Assembly: GCA_030688705.1 (NCBI GenBank)
Contig: JAUYJH010000173.1
Location: 1-6,845 of the forward strand
Source: Deltaproteobacteria bacterium
Lineage (GTDB): Bacteria; UBA10199; SPLOWO2-01-44-7
Length of the DNA: 6,845 nucleotides
Reading direction: 5' to 3'
The notes beneath the pieces were generated by a model, which ran no database searches, was not told where the DNA came from, and saw only the letters and a program-made list of their open reading frames with translations. This document shows positions 1-4,694 of this stretch, one piece after another; within the stretch, counting starts at the first letter, position 1; every line of letters begins with the position of its first letter. The position numbers and the translations under genes are program-made.

Positions 1-1
1 G

Positions 2-271
2 GCCGCCGCTCAAGAGATCAAGAGAACGCCTCAAGATATGGTTTTGACGATAGACGACAAGGGCCATGTTTTTTTGGGAGACTCCAGATCCCCCATCGGC
101 ATGGAGGAACTCCCCGCGAAACTGGCGGCGGTCTATCAGGGTAAAGAGAGCAAAGATCTCCTAATCAAGGCCGATCAACAATTGCGTTACGGTGAAGTCA
201 TTCAGGTAATGTCGGTGGCGCAAAAAGCGGGCGTGGAACGGATCGGCATGATTACGCGCCCGGAACAATAA
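2..271 (+). CDS. tolR: TolR/ExbD-family biopolymer transport protein, C-terminal part
   Basis: Only the last 89 codons are in the window; the gene is open at the left edge, in frame from base 2. What remains is the periplasmic domain of the ExbD/TolR family. The ending KADQQLRYGEVIQVM followed by AQKAGVERIGMIT is the family's conserved C-terminal pattern (K-A-D, then a helix, then A-G-hydrophobic-I-hydrophobic-T). The protein is an inner-membrane partner of a TolQ/ExbB proton channel and passes proton-motive force to a TolA/TonB-type protein, which is the very next gene (14 bp from stop to start). The N-terminal membrane helix and its proton-binding Asp would lie upstream, outside the window. 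The TAA stop overlaps an out-of-frame ATG (TAATG at 269-273) and is followed at once by a heptamer repeat array. TolR and ExbD cannot be told apart from this fragment; TolR is preferred because tolB is nearby. Confidence 0.9.
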   Translation, partial: AAAQEIKRTPQDMVLTIDDKGHVFLGDSRSPIGMEELPAKLAAVYQGKESKDLLIKADQQLRYGEVIQVMSVAQKAGVERIGMITRPEQ

Positions 272-306
272 TGGACCAAGGACAATGGACCATGGACCAA
301 GGACCA
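272..306 (+). repeat. Five-unit heptamer array (NGGACCA), copy 1, at tolR-tolA junction
   Basis: Five contiguous 7-bp units begin on the base after the tolR stop. Units 1, 3 and 4 read TGGACCA, unit 2 AGGACAA and unit 5 AGGACCA, followed by AAAAAC. The array fills the tolR-tolA gap and continues into the tolA coding sequence. The tolA ATG at 285 is formed at the junction of units 2 and 3. A second five-unit copy lies on the opposite strand at 4100-4134; aligned unit by unit, 29 of 35 positions agree. The arrangement resembles the short tandemly repeated heptanucleotides (STRR) described in cyanobacteria, but the unit is different and no relationship is claimed. Confidence 0.9.
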
Positions 307-1091
307 AAAAACTTTCCCTCAAGCGGCCCATCTTTTTCTCTGGATTGGGACACTTCATCTGCCTCTTGCTGATTCTTTTTGTCCCCAAGTTCAATATCCT
401 AAAACCAAAAGTAAATGTCGTCTGGGTGGAACTCCCGAGGGGGGCCTCTGAAGAACCCGAAATCAAGATGAAAGAGGCTGAAAACCTGCCGAAAACCACC
501 GTCCAAGAACAAAAAGAGTGGCAAAAAGAGCAGGAAATCGTGAAAAAAGAGGAAAAACCGATGCTGGAACCGCCAAAACCACCCAAAAAAGAGGCACTCC
601 GGCCCATACAGCCCGAACCGGTCGCGAAGAAAAAACCGGTCCCAAGAAAACTAAGCGATGTCGAAAAAGCCCTGCGGGCGTTGAGCAAAAAAAAGCCGGC
701 CCCGCCCGAAGCGGCACAGGTGAAAGAAAAGGGGGAAGGGTTTAAATATGGGACCGGCACCGAGGCGTTAAGAATACCACCGAGTGATCCTGAATATGTC
801 GCCTATGTTTCCAAAGTAAGAGCAAAAATTATCAATGAATGGATTTTGCCGCAGACTTATTTGGAAGGACCGCTCAAACCGAAAGCGGGTCTCATTGTGA
901 TGATCAGCAAGCAGGGAGATATTATTTCGACAGAATGGGAAGAGCGTTCCGGCAATCCCTCTTTCGACGGCTCCTGCCTGCGCGCGGTGCAACGGGCCAC
1001 CCCTTTACCGATTCCGACCACCCGTTTGGAATGGGAAGCCTATAACGAAGGCTTCTTGATCGACTTCGATCCGTCCCTTAAGCAACTTTAA
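285..1091 (+). CDS. tolA: TolA/TonB-type energy-transducing protein
   Basis: A 268-residue protein with the classic three-part layout. It has a short basic cytoplasmic N-terminus, one membrane helix at about residues 16-34, and a Lys/Glu/Pro-rich periplasmic stretch at about 51-150. The C-terminal TonB-like domain spans about 160-265: Y-x-x-Y-x-x-x-V near 171, a W-x-L-P element near 186, a GDIIS strand, a SGNPSFDGSCLRAV segment near 222-235 and a final GFLIDF strand. It should span the periplasm and couple TolQ-TolR energy to an outer-membrane partner. It directly follows tolR, so TolA is the natural reading; TonB is the alternative. The ATG at 285 is the only initiation codon that keeps the membrane helix intact, since no other in-frame ATG or GTG occurs before it ends. 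That start lies inside the heptamer array, so residues 2-8 (DHGPRTK) are repeat-encoded. The only Shine-Dalgarno-like sequence (AAGGA, 278-282) is too close to be convincing, so translation may be coupled to tolR. The 3' end overlaps lacD by 14 bp, tail to tail. Confidence 0.85.
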   Translation: MDHGPRTKKLSLKRPIFFSGLGHFICLLLILFVPKFNILKPKVNVVWVELPRGASEEPEIKMKEAENLPKTTVQEQKEWQKEQEIVKKEEKPMLEPPKPPKKEALRPIQPEPVAKKKPVPRKLSDVEKALRALSKKKPAPPEAAQVKEKGEGFKYGTGTEALRIPPSDPEYVAYVSKVRAKIINEWILPQTYLEGPLKPKAGLIVMISKQGDIISTEWEERSGNPSFDGSCLRAVQRATPLPIPTTRLEWEAYNEGFLIDFDPSLKQL

Positions 1092-2109
1092 TTTTTTCTT
1101 TCCCGCCGTATTTGTCCCACCAAGCGGTGGCACCCTTGTTGATGACAACATTCAGGGCTTGAATATTTTGCACGCCGCGGTCGGAGAGCCATGTTTCCAA
1201 CGCTTTTGCACCCGACTTGGCATAAACGGGGATGCCGTCTTTCCAGGTGGCGCGCCCGCAAAGGACGCCGTTCCATTGGACTCCCGATTCTGTGGCAAGT
1301 TCTAAACTTTCGCGAAATTCTTCATCACTGACGCCGGCGCTTAAATAGATAAACGGTTTGTTGGTGACGGCGGCCGCGTCTTTGTACCACTGCAGAGCCT
1401 CTTGTTTATTGTAGGCAACCCGATTCTCATTTTTGAAAGATTGGGCCCCATCCACATATTGCATATTGACCGGCACCTCCACTTTCAGAACGTCCACATG
1501 GTAGCGGTCTTTTGAAAATTCTTTCATGCTTTCGGTCACAATTTCCGGTTTCTGTTTCGCATATTCGAAATTTTTCCCTTCCCCTCCGGCGACATCATAG
1601 CCGACAAATTCGAGAAAGAAGGGAATGTCGCTTTGAACGCATTCCGCGCCGATTTTTTCAACCCACGTTTTTTTGGCCTCATTCACTTCTGTTCTTTCAA
1701 AGGGATTATAATAGAAAAGAATCTTGATGGCGTTAGCGCCGGCGGCCTTCAGTTTTGCGACGTTCCAGTCGGTCAGCAAGAGGGGCATGCGGCCCGGCTT
1801 GGTATTTTCATAGCCCGAAGATTCATAGGCCAGTAACAATCCAACCCCCTTGGCCCGCTGTTTGGCGGCCTCGAGACCAAATTCAGGGTCGAGCAAGATA
1901 GCGGTGGCATGCGGCGTTAAAATTTTGGTGACGGCTGTTTTAAATTCGGCCATCTGTGCCGGTGTGATTTCCTTGGGATCGACTCCCTTGGCTTTGGCAA
2001 TCGATTTTTGCAGGGAGCCCCTTTGATCCATTGCCGCGGCGGCAATCACCCCTTTGGCATTGCAAAGCTTCATCAGATTTTCGTACTTCCCTTTGGTCAT
2101 GGTCGTCAT
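1078..2109 (-). CDS. lacD: Class I tagatose-1,6-/fructose-1,6-bisphosphate aldolase, LacD type
   Basis: A 343-residue aldolase of the LacD family (tagatose 1,6-bisphosphate to dihydroxyacetone phosphate plus glyceraldehyde 3-phosphate; enzymes of this family are often not strict about the sugar epimer). Landmarks: MDQRGSL at 27-33, ILLDPEFGL at 71-79, LLLAYESSGY at 91-100, AIKILFYYNP at 127-136, DIPFFLEF at 161-168, the active-site strand VDVLKVEVPVN at 205-215 with the expected Schiff-base Lys209, IYLSAGV at 264-270 and GVLCGRATW at 291-299. Glu167 is in the position of the family's acid/base residue. Length is close to the roughly 325 residues usual for LacD. The start at 2109 is chosen because AAGGAG (2120-2115) sits 5 bp upstream; an ATG at 2100 is 9 codon bases further in and less well placed. 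An in-frame extension to 2181 only translates the tRNA. No lac/tagatose pathway genes surround it, so a general glycolytic or gluconeogenic role is more likely than lactose breakdown. Confidence 0.92.
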   Translation of the reverse strand: MTTMTKGKYENLMKLCNAKGVIAAAAMDQRGSLQKSIAKAKGVDPKEITPAQMAEFKTAVTKILTPHATAILLDPEFGLEAAKQRAKGVGLLLAYESSGYENTKPGRMPLLLTDWNVAKLKAAGANAIKILFYYNPFERTEVNEAKKTWVEKIGAECVQSDIPFFLEFVGYDVAGGEGKNFEYAKQKPEIVTESMKEFSKDRYHVDVLKVEVPVNMQYVDGAQSFKNENRVAYNKQEALQWYKDAAAVTNKPFIYLSAGVSDEEFRESLELATESGVQWNGVLCGRATWKDGIPVYAKSGAKALETWLSDRGVQNIQALNVVINKGATAWWDKYGGKEKIKVA

Positions 2110-2114
2110 ATTTT

Positions 2115-2120
2115 CTCCTT
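2115..2120 (-). promoter_or_regulatory. Ribosome binding site of lacD
   Basis: AAGGAG on the - strand, 5 bp before the ATG at 2109. It fixes the lacD start. It lies only 4 bp beyond the tRNA-Gly discriminator base, so 3' processing of the tRNA would leave lacD with a leader of about 15 nt that still contains this site. Confidence 0.85.
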
Positions 2121-2124
2121 TTTG

Positions 2125-2195
2125 AGCGGGTGAAGGGAATCGAACCCTCGTCTCAAGCTTGGGAAGCTCGCATACTACCATTGTACTACACCCGC
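2125..2195 (-). tRNA. tRNA-Gly (anticodon CCC)
   Basis: A full cloverleaf of 71 nt can be folded on the - strand. The acceptor stem pairs GCGGGTG with CACCCGC. The D stem is GTAC/GTAT with loop AATGGTA. The anticodon stem is CGAGC/GCTTG around loop TTCCCAA, placing CCC at positions 34-36 after T33. The variable loop is AGAC. The T stem is GAGGG/CCCTT around TTCGATT, and the discriminator is T. CCA is not encoded (the next bases are CAA), so it must be added enzymatically. The tRNA reads GGG. It sits immediately upstream of lacD on the same strand with no terminator between them, so the two are probably one transcript. Confidence 0.95.
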
Positions 2196-2206
2196 AATTT
2201 GGCTAG

Positions 2207-2235
2207 GGAATAGAGCGGTTTTTATACGAGGTCAA
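2207..2235 (-). promoter_or_regulatory. Probable sigma-70 promoter for tRNA-Gly and lacD
   Basis: On the - strand TTGACC (2235-2230) lies 17 bp from TATTCC (2212-2207), with the tRNA 5' end at 2195. Start-site spacing fits transcription beginning just before the mature tRNA. The -35 is good and the -10 is weak (3 of 6). No other promoter is visible between the tRNA and lacD. Confidence 0.45.
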
Positions 2236-2274
2236 CATGGAAATTGGGCCCTACCCCGCCCGGAAAATTTAGAG

Positions 2275-2280
2275 TATAAT
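2275..2280 (+). promoter_or_regulatory. Perfect TATAAT -10 box ahead of yacG
   Basis: TATAAT is a perfect -10 hexamer on the + strand, but no recognisable -35 sits 16-18 bp upstream. Transcription from it would start near 2287, only a couple of bases before the yacG GTG at 2289, which would make the transcript almost leaderless. It forms a divergent arrangement with the tRNA-Gly promoter; the two share the 93-bp gap 2196-2288. Confidence 0.4.
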
Positions 2281-2288
2281 TCCAAATC

Positions 2289-2480
2289 GTGAAAACAAAA
2301 CTTTGCCTCATTTGCAAAAAAAAAGAGGTTAAAAAAGGGGAGGGCCATTGGCCCTTTTGCAGTGCCCGTTGCAAGTTGATTGATCTTGGAAAGTGGGCCA
2401 GCGGGGGTTATGCCATTGCCGGCGAACCGGTCCAAAAGGAGGATGAGGAAGATGATGCCGTCAAGCCACCCCATTCGTGA
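2289..2480 (+). CDS. yacG: YacG-type zinc-binding DNA gyrase inhibitor
   Basis: A 63-residue protein, the usual size for YacG/DUF329. Four zinc-ligand cysteines are present: C6-x2-C9 and C24-x3-C28. They are followed by the family signature CSARCKLIDLGKWASGGYAI (24-43). The tail (about 47-63) is acidic with E/D runs, also usual for the family. In Escherichia coli YacG binds GyrB and inhibits gyrase; that role is carried over by homology only. It starts with GTG, and no Shine-Dalgarno sequence is visible in the bases before it. Its last 29 bp overlap guaD, and the guaD ribosome binding site lies inside its codons, so the two should be translationally linked. In many proteobacteria yacG neighbours coaE; the pairing with guaD here is different. 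Confidence 0.9.
   Translation: MKTKLCLICKKKEVKKGEGHWPFCSARCKLIDLGKWASGGYAIAGEPVQKEDEEDDAVKPPHS
2436..2442 (+). promoter_or_regulatory. Ribosome binding site of guaD, inside yacG
   Basis: AAGGAGG, a near-perfect Shine-Dalgarno sequence, is embedded in yacG codons. It lies 9 bp before the ATG at 2452 and 12 bp before the ATG at 2455. An ATG directly abutting it at 2443 has no spacer. This decides the guaD start against a TTG further upstream at 2380. Confidence 0.75.
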
Positions 2481-3669
2481 AGCCTTTCGCGCCCCTCTAC
2501 GCTACGCGCTGGGCCCCAGCCAGATTGTGGAGCATTCTGATGGTTTATTGGCTGTGGATGAAACAGGGCGCATCGCCGCTTGCGATGACTATGAGACCCT
2601 TTTTCCAAGGCTCCCCAAAGATTGCGTCATTCATGATTTCAGAAATTTCTGGATCATCCCCGGTTTTGTCGACTGCCACACTCATCTTCCCCAACTCGAC
2701 TGCCGCAACAAAAACGGCCTGACCCTTTTGGACTGGCTTGCAAAATATATCTATCCCGCGGAAACCCAATTTGCAGACCCGCATGTGGCCAGAAATATCG
2801 CCCCCCGTTTTTACGATGAACTTCTCTCTCACGGCATTACAACCGCGGCCATTTATTCAACCGTCCACTTTGAAGCAACCGATATCGCCTTTCAAGTCGC
2901 CAAAGAAAAAGGATTGCGCGCCATTATCGGACAGGTGCTCATGGACCAGAATGCCCCACAATCTCTTTTAAAATCGCATCTGCAGTTGATGAATGAAACT
3001 GAAAAGCTGATTGCCAAATGGCATGGGTTGGAAAAACGTCTTTTTTACGCGGTGACCCCCCGTTTTGCTCTGACCTGTTCCAGGGCCCTGCTGGATGATG
3101 CCGGAAAATTGGCCCACGAGGCCAAGTGTTATTTTCAGACCCATCTGGCCGAAACACAGCAAGAGGTGACGCAGGCCAAAGAAATTCATTCTTTCAAGAA
3201 TTATGCCGATTTTTATGAAGCCAGACATGCTTTGACGAGCCGCTCTCTTTTTGCACACGGCATTTATCTTGAGGATTCCGAATTAAAAATTCTCTCGGAC
3301 CATCATGCCGCCATTGCCCATTGCCCCACCTCCAATGTTTTTTTGAAAAGCGGGACGATGCCTTTGGCAAAAATTGAACAACATGGAATCCGCTGCGGGT
3401 TGGGGAGCGATATCGGTGCGGGCCCGACGTTTTCAATGAGACAAATTGCAGATTGTGCCTGTGAAGTTCACCCGCAAACAATCATGGATCAATCCAAGGC
3501 ATTTTATATGGCGACATTGGGAGGGGCCGAGGCCCTCTCCATGTCGAATCAGATCGGGAATTTTGCGGAGGGAAAATGGGCCGATTTTTGCCTGTTTGAC
3601 AACTCGGACAGCGCGGGAAAAGCCAAGAAAGTTTTTGTCTCCGGTCAGTGTATCTTCAAGGCCTCGTAA
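2452..3669 (+). CDS. guaD: Guanine deaminase (amidohydrolase superfamily)
   Basis: A 405-residue metal-dependent deaminase converting guanine to xanthine and ammonia in the cytoplasm (purine salvage or catabolism). Metal ligands expected in the family are present: the H-x-H pair His76/His78 in PGFVDCHTHLPQ, His231 in QTHLAET with Glu234 three residues on, His269 in FAHGIYL, and Asp320 in GLGSDIGAG. Guanine-deaminase-specific stretches are STVHFEATDIAF (136-147), GQVLMDQNAP (160-169), TPRFALTCS (202-210) and HCPTSNVFLKSG (290-301). These separate it from cytosine deaminases and chlorohydrolases. The start at 2452 follows from the strong ribosome binding site at 2436-2442; 2455 is almost as good. 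It overlaps yacG by 29 bp at the front and ppx by 25 bp at the back (tail to tail). No other purine catabolism gene is in view, so a role in clearing or salvaging guanine is inferred from the family alone. Confidence 0.92.
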   Translation: MMPSSHPIREAFRAPLRYALGPSQIVEHSDGLLAVDETGRIAACDDYETLFPRLPKDCVIHDFRNFWIIPGFVDCHTHLPQLDCRNKNGLTLLDWLAKYIYPAETQFADPHVARNIAPRFYDELLSHGITTAAIYSTVHFEATDIAFQVAKEKGLRAIIGQVLMDQNAPQSLLKSHLQLMNETEKLIAKWHGLEKRLFYAVTPRFALTCSRALLDDAGKLAHEAKCYFQTHLAETQQEVTQAKEIHSFKNYADFYEARHALTSRSLFAHGIYLEDSELKILSDHHAAIAHCPTSNVFLKSGTMPLAKIEQHGIRCGLGSDIGAGPTFSMRQIADCACEVHPQTIMDQSKAFYMATLGGAEALSMSNQIGNFAEGKWADFCLFDNSDSAGKAKKVFVSGQCIFKAS

Positions 3670-4559
3670 AGAAGGCCCCACCTTACTCCGCGGTCGCTGA
3701 CGGTGATCTCTTTAAATCCAAAATGTTCGGCGGTTTTGAGAAGGAGAAGAGAGCCGGCCAAAATCACATCGGCGCGGCCCGGTTCCAGCCCCGGAATTTT
3801 TTTTCTCTCTTCGATTGTTTTTGATCGCAAGTCGGCGATGATATTTTTTAATTCGTCCAAAGATAATTTGGAGCCGTGGATTTCGTTGTGATGATAGACT
3901 TTCATTTTCTTTTTTATGGCACCTAAAGTTGTTGCTGTTCCTGCCGTGGCTACAAGGGCCCCCTCACCCGGCCTTCGGCCACCCTCTCCCTCGAGGGGAG
4001 AGGGAAAAACTTGCAACTCATTTTCAATAACTTCGCATAGTTTGTCGTAGTCTTGTCCATATTTCTCCGTCAACAAAACCGACCCAACGCCCAAGCTTTT
4101 GGTCCATGGTCCATGGTCCCCGGTCCTCGGTCCCATTATAATCTCGGTGGAGCCGCCGCCGATGTCGATCACCATAATGTCGCTGCCAAAATCGGTGGAA
4201 GCGGCCTTCCAAGTAAGCGCCGCCTCCCGTTCGCCGGAAATAATCTCGATGGCAATGCCGGTTTTTTGCTTCACCTCTTCCACAAAATCTTTTGCATTTT
4301 GCGCCTTGCGGAACGCCGCCGTCCCCACGGCGATTATTTTTTCAACACCGTGCCGATTACAAATGGCTTTATACTTTTTTAAGACAGCAAGCGTTCTTTC
4401 CATGGCCGCTGGAATAAAAACGTGCATCGAGCCCATTTTTTCTCCAATGCGCGTGAGTGTGGCCTCATCGGCCAACACAGTAATATTTCCATCGGAATTT
4501 TTTTGCGCAATCAGCAAAAGGACGGAATGGGTGCCGATGTCGATGACTGCCATTTTCAT
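3645..4559 (-). CDS. Ppx/GppA-family phosphatase carrying two in-frame repeats
   Basis: A 304-residue exopolyphosphatase / pppGpp phosphohydrolase of the actin-like ATPase fold, about the size of the short two-lobed family members. Motifs: AVIDIGTHSVLLLIA (4-18, with His where Asn is usual in GTNS), AVGTAAFRKA (77-86), ISGEREA (107-113) with the likely catalytic Glu110, IDIGGGSTEI (131-140), ATAGTATTL (204-212), GRADVILAGS (261-270) and VSDRGVRWGLL (287-297). Substrate (polyphosphate or pppGpp) cannot be decided. Residues 142-154 are encoded by a heptamer array and 186-200 by a 44-bp hairpin repeat. Both fall between the conserved blocks, where loops are expected, and neither breaks the frame. 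The start is taken as the ATG at 4559 (4553 is possible). A TTG at 4568 lies inside the 135-bp repeat and is not favoured. That repeat abuts the start codon, leaving no clear Shine-Dalgarno sequence. The gene follows tolB on the same strand. Confidence 0.88.
   Translation of the reverse strand: MKMAVIDIGTHSVLLLIAQKNSDGNITVLADEATLTRIGEKMGSMHVFIPAAMERTLAVLKKYKAICNRHGVEKIIAVGTAAFRKAQNAKDFVEEVKQKTGIAIEIISGEREAALTWKAASTDFGSDIMVIDIGGGSTEIIMGPRTGDHGPWTKSLGVGSVLLTEKYGQDYDKLCEVIENELQVFPSPLEGEGGRRPGEGALVATAGTATTLGAIKKKMKVYHHNEIHGSKLSLDELKNIIADLRSKTIEERKKIPGLEPGRADVILAGSLLLLKTAEHFGFKEITVSDRGVRWGLLYEALKIH
3961..4004 (-). repeat. 44-bp CCCTC...GGGAGAGGG hairpin repeat, in frame in ppx
   Basis: On the + strand the element holds CCCTCACCC, a small GGCC-TTC-GGCC hairpin (3970-3980), and a long hairpin: CCCTCTCCC (3982-3990) pairs with GGGAGAGGG (3996-4004) around a 5-nt loop, giving a perfect 9-bp stem. 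On the coding strand it is read as ppx residues 186-200 (P, S, P, L, E, G, E, G, G, R, R, P, G, E, G). From general knowledge, near-identical sequences of this CCCTC-type family, and peptides like SPLEGEG, recur in many proteobacterial genomes. Within this window it occurs once. Confidence 0.85.
4100..4134 (-). repeat. Five-unit heptamer array (NGGACCA), copy 2, in frame in ppx
   Basis: Read on the - strand there are five contiguous 7-bp units: GGGACCG, AGGACCG and GGGACCA (units 1-3), then TGGACCA twice, followed by AAAGC. Each unit lines up with the same-numbered unit of the 272-306 array, and both copies end in an A run. It encodes ppx residues 142-154, including DHGPWTK, the counterpart of DHGPRTK at TolA residues 2-8, so both genes read the array in the same phase. 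The two copies are inverted relative to each other on the chromosome. Confidence 0.9.
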
Positions 4560-4694
4560 AAATCCCAAATCCTAATATCTAAATCCTAAACAAATTCCAA
4601 ATTCTAAATTCCAATGATCCAAACCTCACGTTTGAGATTTGAAAAATTGGGGTTTAGGATTTGTTTAGAATTTAGGATTTAGTGTTTGGGATTT
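4560..4694. repeat. 135-bp terminal-inverted-repeat element of AAATCCT-like heptads
   Basis: The ends are perfect 10-bp inverted repeats: AAATCCCAAA (4560-4569) and TTTGGGATTT (4685-4694). Internally both arms are made of degenerate 7-bp units of the form AAATCCT (variants AAATCCC, AATATCT, AAATTCT, AAACACT, AAACCCC), running inward from each end. Each arm also carries AAACAAAT; the centre holds CTCACGTTTGAG. The element fills the gap between two genes on the same strand: its right end overlaps the last base of the tolB stop, and its left end touches the ppx ATG. It has no coding capacity. It could fold into a long imperfect hairpin in the tolB-ppx transcript. MITE-like or REP-like origin is inferred. 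Confidence 0.85.

Noticed and set aside
272..306. Miniature CRISPR array
   Set aside because: Units are contiguous 7-mers with no spacers, and no cas gene is present.
161..760. 199-codon open frame on the - strand across tolR/tolA
   Set aside because: It is antisense to two recognisable proteins, its Phe/Ser/Gly-rich translation mirrors the Lys/Glu/Pro-rich TolA linker, and it has no ribosome binding site.
1078..2109. lacD as part of a lactose/tagatose operon or a recent transfer from Gram-positives
   Set aside because: No tagatose pathway genes are nearby and no shift in base composition is evident; this aldolase family is widespread.
2110..2181. N-terminal extension of lacD to 2181
   Set aside because: The extra codons translate the tRNA-Gly gene; a strong ribosome binding site points to 2109.
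2380..2451. TTG start at 2380 for guaD
   Set aside because: It would place 24 residues over the conserved yacG sequence with no ribosome binding site, whereas AAGGAGG precedes 2452.
3982..4004. Terminator hairpin in ppx
   Set aside because: It lies inside an intact coding frame and on the coding strand is followed by GC-rich sequence, not T residues.
4560..4568. TTG start at 4568 for ppx
   Set aside because: It lies inside the terminal inverted repeat and adds three residues not found in the family; the ATG at 4559 suffices.
4099..4575. 158-codon open frame on the + strand opposite ppx
   Set aside because: It is antisense to the conserved Ppx motifs and begins inside the heptamer repeat.
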